Source: JAWKRB01 sp041389885
Lineage (GTDB): Bacteria; Myxococcota_A; Polyangia; Polyangiales; Ga0077539
Length of the DNA stretch: 64,000 nucleotides
Assembly: GCA_041389885.1 (NCBI GenBank)
Contig: JAWKRB010000011.1
Location: forward strand, 62,001 to 126,000
Direction: 5' to 3'
Below the pieces are notes generated by a model, which did no database searches, had not been told where the DNA came from, and saw only the letters and a list, made by a program, of their open reading frames with translations. Of the stretch, positions 36,082-44,314 are shown piece by piece. A program made the position numbers and the translations under genes. Every line of letters starts with the position of its first letter. Position 1 is the first letter of the stretch.

Positions 36082-36870
36082 TCAGCGACGACGAATGCGC
36101 ACGTGCTGCAGGGTCACGGGCTCATACGGCATGTCGGTCTCGTTGCGGGGGACGCGCGCGATGCGAGCCACGAGGTCGGTCGGCGTGCACTCCCCGAAGA
36201 TCGAGTAGCTCCCGTCGAGGTGGCTGCGGTCGGTCTCGGTGATGAAGAACTGGCCGCCGTTGGTGTTCGGGCCGCGGTTCGCCATGCAGAGCAGGCCGCC
36301 GCGGTCGTGCCCCCGCACGTTCTCGTCGGCGAACTCGTAGCCGGGGCCGCCCCGACCCGAGCGCAGGATGTCCCCGCCCTGAATCATGAAGTCGGGGATC
36401 ACCCGGTGAAACACCGTGCCGTCGTAGTACGGGCGCTTCACCCAGCGGCCCTCCATCGGGTCCCAGAAATCACGAATCCCTCGGGCGAGGCCGACGAAAT
36501 TCGCGACCGTCAGCGGCGCGCGCTCGGGGAGGAGGTTGCAGGTGAAGACCCCCATCGAGGTCTCGAGCTCGGCGACGAGGCCGCTCCCCGAGGGCAGGCC
36601 TCGGGTGGCCTGCGCGAGGGTGAAGGTCCCCCGCAGCGGATCGGGGGAGGTCGGCGACTCGAAGCGCGGCGTCTGCCGCACGTCGCGCAGCCGCGGCGCG
36701 GCGCGGGGGGCGGGCGGAGCCGCGGGCGGCGCGGGGCTCGGGGCAGGCGTCGGCGCCCGCGGAGGCGCGGCGCGCTCCGCCGCGGGGGGCTGCGCGAAGG
36801 TGGGCTCCGCCGGGGTCGTGAGGTTGCACGCCGAGGCGGCGAGGGTGGCGATGAAGATTCGTGTGCGCAT
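36082..36870 (-). CDS. cyclophilin-type peptidyl-prolyl cis-trans isomerase, probably a lipoprotein
   Basis: 262 residues: RTRIFIATLAASACNLTT looks like a short lipoprotein signal (lipobox ASAC), followed by ~70 residues rich in Pro and Ala, and then a cyclophilin domain. Signature motifs are FHRVIPDFMIQGGD, ANRGPNTNGGQFFIT and SIFGECTPTDLV. The active-site Arg of FHRV and Gln of the GQFFIT strand are kept; the usual WLDG is HLDG here, as in many bacterial enzymes of lower cyclosporin affinity. It probably assists folding in the periplasm. ATG 36870 was chosen for the signal sequence. The next gene upstream (DUF192) is 25 bp away on the same strand. Confidence 0.88.
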   Translation of the reverse strand: MRTRIFIATLAASACNLTTPAEPTFAQPPAAERAAPPRAPTPAPSPAPPAAPPAPRAAPRLRDVRQTPRFESPTSPDPLRGTFTLAQATRGLPSGSGLVAELETSMGVFTCNLLPERAPLTVANFVGLARGIRDFWDPMEGRWVKRPYYDGTVFHRVIPDFMIQGGDILRSGRGGPGYEFADENVRGHDRGGLLCMANRGPNTNGGQFFITETDRSHLDGSYSIFGECTPTDLVARIARVPRNETDMPYEPVTLQHVRIRRR

Positions 36871-36895
36871 CGGTCTCTGACTCCAGTGCTGCGGG

Positions 36896-37393
36896 TCACT
36901 CGTAGCTCGGCTGAACGCCGACCAGGTCCACAGGGTCTCCCGCCCGCACGCCCCAGCGCGACGTGAGCCCCCCATTCACCTCAAGGACGTAGAGCCACTC
37001 TCCTGGCACGTCCCGCGGGTCGTCGGTCTCGGGCGTCGCGCTCCGCACGATGCCCACCACCCGCCGGTCGGCGCCGATGAACACCATGTCCAGCGGGATC
37101 AGCGTGTTTCGCATCCAGAACGCGTAGTGCCCCGGCCGCGCGAACACGAAGATCATCCCGCCCGTGTCGGCGAGGTCGCGGCGAAACATCAGCCCGCGGT
37201 TGCGCACCCGCTCCGTGCGCGCCACCTCGACCCGCAGCGTGACCGCCTCGCGCCCCTGGGGATGCAGCACCACCGCCGGGCCCCGCAGCGCCGGGCCCGC
37301 GTCGGCCCTGGGGCGCGGCGACTCGACGCTCGAGGAGCGGCAGGAGACGACCCACAGCGGCGCGAGGGCCAGCACGAGCGAGATCCGGCGCAC
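36896..37393 (-). CDS. DUF192-family lipoprotein
   Basis: A 165-residue protein with signal ISLVLALAPLWVVSC (lipobox VVSC) and a C-terminal DUF192 domain: V.VART.RVRNRGLMFRRDL, GMIFVF, YAFWMRNTLIPLDMVFIGAD, and WLYVLEVNGGL near the end. The family is small, exported and of unknown function. A TTGACA/TATCCG promoter places the transcription start almost exactly on the GTG start, suggesting a leaderless transcript. It lies head-to-head with the cobA part and 25 bp ahead of the cyclophilin gene. Confidence 0.82.
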   Translation of the reverse strand: MRRISLVLALAPLWVVSCRSSSVESPRPRADAGPALRGPAVVLHPQGREAVTLRVEVARTERVRNRGLMFRRDLADTGGMIFVFARPGHYAFWMRNTLIPLDMVFIGADRRVVGIVRSATPETDDPRDVPGEWLYVLEVNGGLTSRWGVRAGDPVDLVGVQPSYE

Positions 37394-37399
37394 CGGCCG

Positions 37400-37429
37400 C
37401 GGATACGCGAGGTCGCCGAAGAATGTCAA
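37400..37429 (-). promoter_or_regulatory. promoter of the DUF192 gene, predicted leaderless
   Basis: On the minus strand TTGACA (37429-37424) and TATCCG (37405-37400) are 18 bp apart. Only six bases separate the -10 hexamer from the GTG start at 37393. Confidence 0.5.
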
Positions 37430-37477
37430 CGAACGGGCGCTCGCGGGGCCGCCGTCGTGTACTAGAGTCGCCAGCCC

Positions 37478-38164
37478 GTGACGACGCTGGTCTCCCTCAT
37501 CGGCGCGGGCCCGGGAGACCCTGGGCTCCTCACCCTCCTCGGCGCGCAGCGCATTTCCGAGGCCGACACGGTGCTCTGCGACGCGCTCGTGCACCGCGCC
37601 GTGCTGCGCCACGCGCGGCCTGACGCCGAGCTGCTCGTGGTCGGCAAGCGCGGGGGCGAAGACTCCGCCGCGCAGGAGGAGATCCTGCACACGATGGTCT
37701 TTCGCGCCCGCCAGGGTCGGCGCGTGGCGAGGGTGAAGGGCGGCGACCCCATGATCTTCAGTAGCGCCGCTGAAGAGATGGCCTTTCTCCGCGCCGAGGG
37801 CGTGGCCTACGAGTCGTCCCGGCGTCACCGCGGCGCTCGGCGCGAGCGCGCCTTCGCGGCGATCCCCCCTCACCCACCACGACCTCGCGTCGAAGGCGTG
37901 ACCTTCGTCACCGCCACCGAGCGCCGGGCCGCTGACGTCGAGCACGACTGGTCGCGCCTCGCCACGGCGACTCAGACCCTGGTGATCTACATGGGCCTCC
38001 ACCGACTGCAGGAGACCCTCCGCGAGCTCGTGGCCGGGGACGCCCCGGGAGCCGCCGCCGCCGCGATCTCCCACGCCACGCTCCCGACCCAGCGCGTGGT
38101 GCAGGGCACCGTCGCCGACTCGCCGACCGCGTCACCCGCCGCCGCCACTCCTCGCCCGCGGTGA
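37478..38164 (+). CDS. cobA: uroporphyrinogen-III C-methyltransferase part (CobA/SUMT) of a frame-disrupted CobA-HemD fusion
   Basis: The N-terminal ~115 residues are a clear SUMT: VSLIGAGPGDPGLLTLLG, YCDALV-like LCDALVHRAVL, KRGGEDSAAQEEI and VARVKGGDPMIFSSAAEE. SUMT methylates uroporphyrinogen III to precorrin-2, for siroheme and cobalamin. Between 37811 and 37900 the frame is scrambled by several small indels; repaired, it reads like GVTAALGASAFAAIP and THHDLASKVTFVTATE, matching the family. Another lost base near 38120 ends this frame early at 38164, while the SUMT tail (VIVVGEVVALRGALQWW) continues in the next frame and runs straight into HemD. So this and the next entry are probably one gene of ~510 codons. 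Confidence 0.85.
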   Translation: MTTLVSLIGAGPGDPGLLTLLGAQRISEADTVLCDALVHRAVLRHARPDAELLVVGKRGGEDSAAQEEILHTMVFRARQGRRVARVKGGDPMIFSSAAEEMAFLRAEGVAYESSRRHRGARRERAFAAIPPHPPRPRVEGVTFVTATERRAADVEHDWSRLATATQTLVIYMGLHRLQETLRELVAGDAPGAAAAAISHATLPTQRVVQGTVADSPTASPAAATPRPR

Positions 38165-39012
38165 TCGTCGTGGGCGAGGTGGTCGCGCTGCGCGGCGCCC
38201 TGCAGTGGTGGACGCCCGCGCCCCTCGCGGGCCGGCGCGTCGTCGTGACCCGCGCCTCAGAGCAGGCCGAGGGGCTCGCCGACGTCCTCGCCCGCGACGG
38301 CGCCGAGGTGATCGAGCTCGCGGCGATTCGCTTCGAGGCGCCGAGCGACCCCGCGCCGCTGCGCGCGGCCATCGAGTCCCTCTCCGCGCGCCCGCCCGAG
38401 GTGGTGGCGTTCACCAGCGCCAACGGCGTGCGCTTCTTCTTCGACGCCCTCCGCGCCTCGGGCCGCGACGCCCGCGCGCTCGCCGGCGCCGCCGTCGTCG
38501 CGGTGGGCCCCGCCACGTCCAACGCCCTGCGCCGCAACGGGATCGACGCCGACCTGGTCCCCGATCGCCACGTCGGCGAGGCCCTCGCCGACGCCGTGAT
38601 CTCCTGGCTCGGTGAGCGCGCGTCGGGCGCGCGCGCGCTGCTGCCCCGGGCCGAGGTCGCCCGCGGCGAGCTCGTCGCGGCGCTGCGGGCCCGCGGGGTG
38701 ATCGTCGACGACGTGCCGACCTACCGCACGGTCTCCGCCGCGTCCGAGCAGCGCGAGGAGCTTCGGCGCACCCTCGGGGCGGGCGTCGACGCCGTGACGT
38801 TCATGTCCCCCTCGGCGGTGAACAGCGTGCTCGACGCCCTCGGCGGTGAGGTCGCGCTCCTCGGCGGCGCGACGATCGCCTCCGTGGGTCCCGTCACCTC
38901 CGCCGCGCTCCGCGCGCGCGGGATCACGCCCGCCGTCGAGGCGGCGAGTCACACCGCCGACGGGCTCGTCCACGCGCTCCGCGCGCACCTTCACGAACAG
39001 AGAGACCCCTGA
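38161..39012 (+). CDS. hemD: uroporphyrinogen-III synthase part (HemD) of a CobA-HemD fusion
   Basis: 283 codons as read. The first ~20 (VIVVGEVVALRGALQWWTPA) are the C-terminal tail of SUMT, not HemD. HemD proper begins at LAGRRVVVTRASEQAEGLAD and continues with VIELAAIRFEAP, VAFTSANGVRFFFDAL, GPATSNALRRNGIDADLVP and FMSPSAVNSVLDAL. HemD closes hydroxymethylbilane with inversion of ring D to give uroporphyrinogen III. The GTG at 38161 is only the first start after the frame loss. The stop overlaps hemB by one base (TGATG), so the fusion and hemB form a tetrapyrrole operon. Confidence 0.9.
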   Translation: MIVVGEVVALRGALQWWTPAPLAGRRVVVTRASEQAEGLADVLARDGAEVIELAAIRFEAPSDPAPLRAAIESLSARPPEVVAFTSANGVRFFFDALRASGRDARALAGAAVVAVGPATSNALRRNGIDADLVPDRHVGEALADAVISWLGERASGARALLPRAEVARGELVAALRARGVIVDDVPTYRTVSAASEQREELRRTLGAGVDAVTFMSPSAVNSVLDALGGEVALLGGATIASVGPVTSAALRARGITPAVEAASHTADGLVHALRAHLHEQRDP

Positions 39013-39998
39013 TGACCTTCCCCATTCAGCGCCCCCGCCGCCTCCGCCGCACGCCCGCGATCCGCGCCCTGGTCCGCGAGACCGCGCTGCGCGCCGACCA
39101 GCTCGTGGCGCCGCTCTTCGTGACGCCCGGAGAGGGGCGCCGCACCGACATCGCGTCGATGCCAGGGCACGCCCAGCTCAGCGTCGACCTCGCCGTGCGC
39201 GAGGCCGAGGCCCTCCGCGCCCTCGGCGTGCGGAGCTTTCTGCTCTTCGGCATCCCCGCGCAGAAGGACGACGAGGGCAGCGGCGCGTGGGACCCGTCTG
39301 GCCCCGTGCCGCAGGGGCTGCGCGCGCTCCGGGCCGCGCTCCCCGACGCCGTGCTGATGGCCGACGTGTGCGTCGACGAGTACACCTCGCACGGGCACTG
39401 CGGCGTGCTGAAGACCCGCGGCGACGGCTCGGTCGACGTCGACAACGACGCCACCGTCGAGCGCCTCGCGCGCATCGCGGCGGTGTACGCCGACGCGGGC
39501 GCCGACGTGGTGGCGCCGAGCGACATGATGGACGGACGCATCGGCGCCGTGCGGCGCGCCCTCGACGCGGCGGGGCACGACGAGGTGGTGGTGATGTCCT
39601 ACGCGGCGAAATACGCGAGCGGGTTCTACGGGCCGTTTCGCGACATCGCCGACTGCGCGCCGAAGTTCGGCGACCGCGCGGGCTACCAGATGGACCCGGC
39701 CAACGCCCGCGAGGCCCTGCGCGAGGTGCGCCTCGACCTCGAGGAGGGCGCCGACATCGTGATGGTCAAGCCGGCCCTCGCGTACCTCGACATCATCCGC
39801 GCGGTGCGCGACAGCGTCGACGTGCCCGTCGCGGCGTACAACGTGAGCGGCGAGTACGCGATGCTCCACGCCGCCGCGCGCAACGGGTGGCTCGACCTCG
39901 AGCGCGTGGTCAAAGAGACCCTGCTCTCGATCCGCCGCGCGGGCGCGGACATCATCGTGACCTACCACGCCCGCGACATCGCCCATGCGCTGGACTGA
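39012..39998 (+). CDS. hemB: delta-aminolevulinic acid dehydratase (porphobilinogen synthase)
   Basis: A 328-residue TIM-barrel enzyme joining two 5-aminolevulinates to porphobilinogen. Schiff-base lysines are in MSYAAKYASGFYGPFRD and VMVKPALAYLDI. The metal site reads DVCVDEYTSHGHCG: Cys120 and Cys130 are kept but the middle zinc cysteine (Cys122 in E. coli) is Asp, a mixed form found in many bacteria and consistent with altered Zn/Mg dependence. The gene begins within the hemD stop and its last 14 bases overlap the next lipoprotein gene. Length and motifs are normal. Confidence 0.95.
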   Translation: MTFPIQRPRRLRRTPAIRALVRETALRADQLVAPLFVTPGEGRRTDIASMPGHAQLSVDLAVREAEALRALGVRSFLLFGIPAQKDDEGSGAWDPSGPVPQGLRALRAALPDAVLMADVCVDEYTSHGHCGVLKTRGDGSVDVDNDATVERLARIAAVYADAGADVVAPSDMMDGRIGAVRRALDAAGHDEVVVMSYAAKYASGFYGPFRDIADCAPKFGDRAGYQMDPANAREALREVRLDLEEGADIVMVKPALAYLDIIRAVRDSVDVPVAAYNVSGEYAMLHAAARNGWLDLERVVKETLLSIRRAGADIIVTYHARDIAHALD

Positions 39999-40380
39999 GC
40001 GGCTGCTGCTCCTCGCCCCCCTCGCGGGCTGCGCCTCGCCCCCCGACGAGAACGCCTGCGCGAACATCCGCGAGGTCGTCGCCGACGGGGGCTACGTCGA
40101 CGACGCGACGGGCGCGTGGTTCTCCTCGCGCTGGGAGGGCCCGCACATCCTCGCGCCGTCGTACACGACGCTGCGGATCCGCCACGGCCTCGGCCGCGCC
40201 CCCGAGCGCGTCAGCTGCTACGCGTCGTTCTCCTCGTCGGGCGGCAACATCGCCAAGCAGGTCGGCAACACCTGCACGATCATCCCCGCGTGCAACGGGT
40301 CGCCCGGGCTCACCGCCGACACCGTGCTCTTTCGCAACGGCGGCGGCACCGATTTCTACTACCGCTTCGTCTTCGAGTGA
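39985..40380 (+). CDS. small hypothetical lipoprotein
   Basis: A 131-residue predicted lipoprotein: RWTERLLLLAPLAGC gives lipobox LAGC directly before the modified cysteine. The mature part is small with four further cysteines (NACANI, RVSCYASF, GNTCTIIPACNG), which could form two disulfides, and aromatic-rich beta strands (FYYRFVFE at the end). I do not recognise the family. It starts inside the 3' end of hemB (14-bp overlap) and its tail overlaps the convergent cysteine desulfurase gene by 22 bp, which argues for a real but compact gene. Confidence 0.6.
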   Translation: MRWTERLLLLAPLAGCASPPDENACANIREVVADGGYVDDATGAWFSSRWEGPHILAPSYTTLRIRHGLGRAPERVSCYASFSSSGGNIAKQVGNTCTIIPACNGSPGLTADTVLFRNGGGTDFYYRFVFE

Positions 40381-41514
40381 GCGCCGCGCACCCGCGCGAT
40401 CACCGCGCCGCAGAGGGCCTCGAAGCGCGAGACCTCGTCGTCGGTGACCTCGCGCGACAGGCTCACCCGCAGCGACGAGGTCGCCCGCCACGGCTCCTCA
40501 GGGAACAGCCGCAGCAGCGACTCGCTCGGCTCGCTGCGCCCGCTGCTGCAGGCGGCCCGAGACGAGAGCGCCACGCCCTCGAGGTCGAAGGCCGCGACGA
40601 GCTCGGCGCCGTCGCAGCCTCGCGCCGCGACGTGACTCACCGTCGCGACCCGCTCGCTCAGCGGCCCGCTCACGCTCACCCCCTCGACGCGTAGGAGCGC
40701 GCGCTCGAGGCGGTCGCGCCTCGCCGCGATCGCGCCCTGCGCCGCCAGGCCCGCGTCGAGCGCCGCCGCCGCCGCGCCGAAGCCCACGACCGCCAGCACC
40801 GACTCGGTGCCCGCGCGCGCGGAGGCCACGGGCTCCTGACCGCCCCCGCGAAGCTGCGCCTCGATCGCGCCCTGCGGGTCGAGCCAGGAGCGCGCCGACG
40901 CCCCGGGGCCCGCCTATCTTGTGCGCCGACATCGCCACCGCCGTCGCGCCGAGCCCCCGCACCGCGAGGGGGACCTTTCCCAGCGCCTGCACCGCGTCGA
41001 CCACCGCCGCCGCGCCGACGCGCCTCGCGCGCTCGAGGAGCCCCCCGGCGCCGACCGCGAGGCGCCCGGTCTCGTGCTGCACCCACGACACGGCGACGAG
41101 CGCGGACGGTGACGGCTCGACGAGGTCGTAGTCCACGCGTCCTCCCGAGGCGGGCATGTAGCGCAGCGGCGCGCCCGTGCGCGCGCAGAGCTCCTGGCAG
41201 GCCGCGCTCAGCGCCGGGTGCGCGCCGGGGTCGCAGTGCACCTCCGTGACCTCCCTCCGCGCGCCGAGCCCCAGCACGGCCAGCCGCAGCGCCTCGGTGC
41301 CCCCCGAGGTGAAGACCAGCTCCCTCGGCGCGCAGTCCAGCCCCGCCGCGAGGGAGGCGCGGGCGTCTTCGACCGCGGCCCGCGCGCGCCGCCCCTCGCG
41401 GTGCAGGCTCGACGGGTTCGCGCCGATCCACGCCAGCGCGTCGCGCATCGCCTCACGCGCGGCCCGCCCGAGGGGCGCCGAGGCGTGGGCGTCGAGGTAG
41501 ATCCTCGCGCTCAA
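40359..41514 (-). pseudogene. NifS/IscS-type cysteine desulfurase, frame-disrupted
   Basis: A class V aminotransferase-fold PLP enzyme that releases sulfur from cysteine. The start is a TTG at 41514 overlapping the upstream stop; IYLDAHASAPLGRAAREAM opens it, with ANPSSLHREG, ELVFTSGGTEALRLAVLG and the PLP lysine in SAHKIGGPRGVGALL. Immediately afterwards one extra base at 40884-40885 shifts the frame. The remaining half continues in another frame: VASARAGTESVLAVVGFG, then the catalytic-cysteine loop SSRAACSSGRSEPSESLLRL, ending at 40359. Repaired length is ~384 residues, normal for the family. Every key residue is present, so either a very recent mutation or a sequencing error is likely. Confidence 0.82.
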
Positions 41515-42713
41515 GGGGCCTCGACGGGGCCTGGATCCCGCGCGACGCGCATGCGCACCAGGAGTCCGCCGAGCCGCAAGCCCGCGACCGGCGAGCGCCC
41601 GCCCGGCTCGGCGATGACCCCTCCCCCGTGCGCCTCGGCGACGCCGCGCACGATGGCCAGGCCCACGCCCGCGCCGCCGTGCGCCCGCGTCGGAGAGCCA
41701 TCGACCTGCACGAAGGGATCAAAGATTCGGCCGAGCCACTCCACGGCCACGCCCGCGCCGGCGTCGTTCACGATGAGCTCGCAGTGCGTCGCGCCCGAGC
41801 GGACCTCCACCGCGAGGTCTCCGCCCTCGGGCGAGAACTTCATCGCGTTGTCGAGCAGGTGGCCGACGGCGCGCCCGAGGCGCTCGGCGTCGCCGTGGCA
41901 CGAGAGCGCCCCCGCCGGGAGGTCGGTCACCACGCGCAGCCCCTTCGCCTCGAAAGACGCGCGCCGCGCGTCGAGGCACCTCCGCACCAGCGCCGTGAAG
42001 TCGTAGGGCGCGAACGTGAACCGCGCGCGGCCGGCCTCCATCTGCGTGACATCGATCAGCGCGTCGATGGCGCCGCGGAGCCGCGCGGTCGCATCTTGCA
42101 TCGCCGTCACGGCCTTGCGCTGCGCGGCGTTGAGCGGGCCGAGGTCGTCGCGCGCCAGCAGCCCGAGCCAGCCCACCAGCGGCGTGAGCGGCGTCGCGAG
42201 CTCGTGGGACACGTTGCGGTAGAACTCCTTGCGGAGCCGATCGGCCTCGCGGAGCTTCTCGTTGGCGTCTGAGAGCTCGTGCACCTTCGCCTCGAGCCTC
42301 GCGGCGATGCGCTGCCCCTGCGCCAGGAGCGGCTCCGTCGCGGGCGCGAGGGGCGGCGTCGCACCCGGCTGCAGAAACGACTCCACGACCCTCGCGAAGG
42401 AGCGCACGTCGAGGGGCTTCTCGATGAATCCGTTGCAGCCCACCGCGAGCGCCGTCTCGCGGTCACCCTCGGCGGTGATCGCCACGATGGGCACGCCCGG
42501 CGTGCGGGCGCGGAGGAGCAGCGCGACCTCGTAGCCGTTGAGGTCGGGGACGTTGATGTCGAGCAGCACCAGGTCGGGCCGAAAGCTGTCGGCCATGCGC
42601 GCGCCCTCGACCCCCGAGGCCGACTCGAGCACCTGGTGCCCCGCCGCGCCCAGGAGCTTTCGCACCAGCAGCCGGCTCTGAGGGTCATCTTCGATGTGGA
42701 GGATCGTCGCCAC
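41511..42713 (-). CDS. receiver domain-histidine kinase (hybrid two-component protein)
   Basis: About 400 residues. The N-terminal receiver has LHIEDDP, the phospho-acceptor Asp52 (LVLLDINVPDLNG) and Lys99 (IEKP). A coiled-coil linker (~125-165) leads to a histidine kinase: H-box FYRNVSHELATPLTPLVGWL with His170, N-box HLLDNAMKFSPEGG, and G-boxes ending GGAGVGLAIVRGVAEAHGGG. There is no membrane segment, so it is cytosolic, taking input by phosphorylation of its own receiver. GTG 42713 was preferred to GTG 42740 because GGAG lies ahead of it. It is downstream of the Ser/Thr kinase gene on the same strand and overlaps the cysteine desulfurase start by 3 bp. Confidence 0.88.
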   Translation of the reverse strand: MATILHIEDDPQSRLLVRKLLGAAGHQVLESASGVEGARMADSFRPDLVLLDINVPDLNGYEVALLLRARTPGVPIVAITAEGDRETALAVGCNGFIEKPLDVRSFARVVESFLQPGATPPLAPATEPLLAQGQRIAARLEAKVHELSDANEKLREADRLRKEFYRNVSHELATPLTPLVGWLGLLARDDLGPLNAAQRKAVTAMQDATARLRGAIDALIDVTQMEAGRARFTFAPYDFTALVRRCLDARRASFEAKGLRVVTDLPAGALSCHGDAERLGRAVGHLLDNAMKFSPEGGDLAVEVRSGATHCELIVNDAGAGVAVEWLGRIFDPFVQVDGSPTRAHGGAGVGLAIVRGVAEAHGGGVIAEPGGRSPVAGLRLGGLLVRMRVARDPGPVEAP

Positions 42714-42755
42714 GTCCGCTCCGATGCGCGACGACCCCACGCGGGGCGACGTCGC

Positions 42756-44186
42756 CTACTGGCCTTCGGAGAGTCGCACAGCCACCACCGCGGCGCTCGC
42801 GAGGAGCACCAGGAGGGCGACGGCGATCACGGCGACGACGGCGCGGCTGCGCCGGGGCGCGGGCGGCGGAGGCGCAGGCGTGGGGGGCGCGAGGGAGCCG
42901 TAGACGTGCGTCGGCGGCGTCGGCGCGGGCGGCGGCGTCGAGAGGGCCGGCGCCGGGGTGGAGGGACGCGGGGGCGGCATCGAGGCGCTCGCCGCCTCCT
43001 GGGACCGCGCCTCGCGGATCATCGTGGCGAAGTCGGCCTCCATGGTCGCGTCGTACCCCGCGCTCGCAGGAGGCGCGGGGGGCGCCGTGGGCTTCGGCGG
43101 CGCCGAGGGCGCCGTGGGTTTCGGCGGCGCGAGGGAGGGCGAGGGCGCCACCGCCGCGACCGCGGCCGGCCGGGCCGCGGGGCGGGTCGGAGTGCGCGCG
43201 CGCACGGCCTCGGCGGTGAGGATCGAGCGCTTCTGGCGATAGCGATCCGGCTCGAGGGAGCGGAGGAACTCGCCTCGCCGCGCGGTGATGTCGCCCTGGT
43301 CGAGGCTCGTCGCGAGGGAGCGCAGCGCGCGCTCGAGCGCCCCCGCGGACTGAAACCGCTGCGCGGGGTCGGCGGTGAGCAGCGCCATCAGGACCTCTTC
43401 GTAGGCCACGGGAAACTCGGGGTCCACGGAGCGCGGCAGCGGCACGTTGTGCTGCATGAGGTTGCGAATGGTCTCGGCGTCGGTCTTGCCGCCGAAGAGC
43501 CTGCAGCCCAGCGCGAGCTCATAGAGCACGACCCCCAGGGAGTAGAGGTCGGAGCGACGGTCGACGGGCCGGCCGTAGGCCTGCTCCGGCGCCATGTACG
43601 CGAGCTTGCCCTTGATCTCTCCGGGCTGCGTGCGCTGCAGCCGCCCGACGGCCTTCGCGATGCCGAAGTCGGTCAGCTTGATCTCGCCGTTGTACGTGAG
43701 GATCACGTTCTGCGGCGACACGTCGCGGTGCACGATCTCGAGGAGCGTGCCGTCGGGGCCGCGGAGCTCGTGCGCCGCGTGGAGCCCCCCGGCGACGTCG
43801 GCGCCGATCGATGCCGAGAGCGCGTAATCAAGGCGGATGCCCCTCGCGATGGCGTCGCGGATCACCAGCGACAGCGTCTCGCCCTCGGCGTACTCCATCG
43901 CGATGAAGTTCTGCGCGCCCACCTCGCCGAGCTGGTAGTCGCGGATCTCGATCACGTTGGGGTGGCGGATCTGAGACGCGATGCGCGCCTCGTCCATCAA
44001 CATCGCGACGAATTCAGGGTCGTGCGCGAGGTGGGGGTGGATCTGCTTGATCGCGACCACCTCGGAGGGGTTGTCTGCGCGGACGGCCAGAAAGACCGCC
44101 GCCATGCCACCTCGGGCGAGCTCCGCGACCACCCGATACGGACCGACCCGCACCTCGGAGGGGGGGACCTGGTATGCCTCGCTCAC
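42756..44186 (-). CDS. Hanks-type serine/threonine protein kinase with C-terminal membrane anchor
   Basis: A 476-residue kinase. The catalytic domain covers ~14-290: glycine loop ARGGMAAVF, Lys48 (VVAIKQI), HRDVSPQN with Asp155, DFG at 173-175, and APEQ. A Pro/Ala-rich linker (~320-440, many PPKPTAP units) leads to one transmembrane helix near 446-469 (AVVAVIAVALLVLLASAAVV) with almost no outside domain, so sensing probably occurs elsewhere. GTG 44186 has GAAGGG about 6 bases upstream. It is divergent from a response-regulator gene and followed by the receiver-histidine kinase, a typical myxobacterial signalling neighbourhood. Confidence 0.92.
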   Translation of the reverse strand: MSEAYQVPPSEVRVGPYRVVAELARGGMAAVFLAVRADNPSEVVAIKQIHPHLAHDPEFVAMLMDEARIASQIRHPNVIEIRDYQLGEVGAQNFIAMEYAEGETLSLVIRDAIARGIRLDYALSASIGADVAGGLHAAHELRGPDGTLLEIVHRDVSPQNVILTYNGEIKLTDFGIAKAVGRLQRTQPGEIKGKLAYMAPEQAYGRPVDRRSDLYSLGVVLYELALGCRLFGGKTDAETIRNLMQHNVPLPRSVDPEFPVAYEEVLMALLTADPAQRFQSAGALERALRSLATSLDQGDITARRGEFLRSLEPDRYRQKRSILTAEAVRARTPTRPAARPAAVAAVAPSPSLAPPKPTAPSAPPKPTAPPAPPASAGYDATMEADFATMIREARSQEAASASMPPPRPSTPAPALSTPPPAPTPPTHVYGSLAPPTPAPPPPAPRRSRAVVAVIAVALLVLLASAAVVAVRLSEGQ

Positions 44187-44284
44187 GCCGTGCCCTTCGT
44201 CTGCAGCTCCATTCCTGCCGACGTGGGCGATGATATGCCCCTTCCGTCGTCGAGACCGCAAGCGATTGCTCCCGAAGACGAATC

Positions 44285-44314
44285 TTGACACCTCGATTCG
44301 GGGCAACCTACAAG
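44285..44314 (+). promoter_or_regulatory. sigma-70-type promoter of the response-regulator gene
   Basis: TTGACA (44285-44290) and TACAAG (44309-44314) are 18 bp apart. The predicted transcript has a leader of roughly 50 bases, ending in the strong TAGGAGGAAC ribosome-binding site before the GTG at 44374. Confidence 0.55.
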
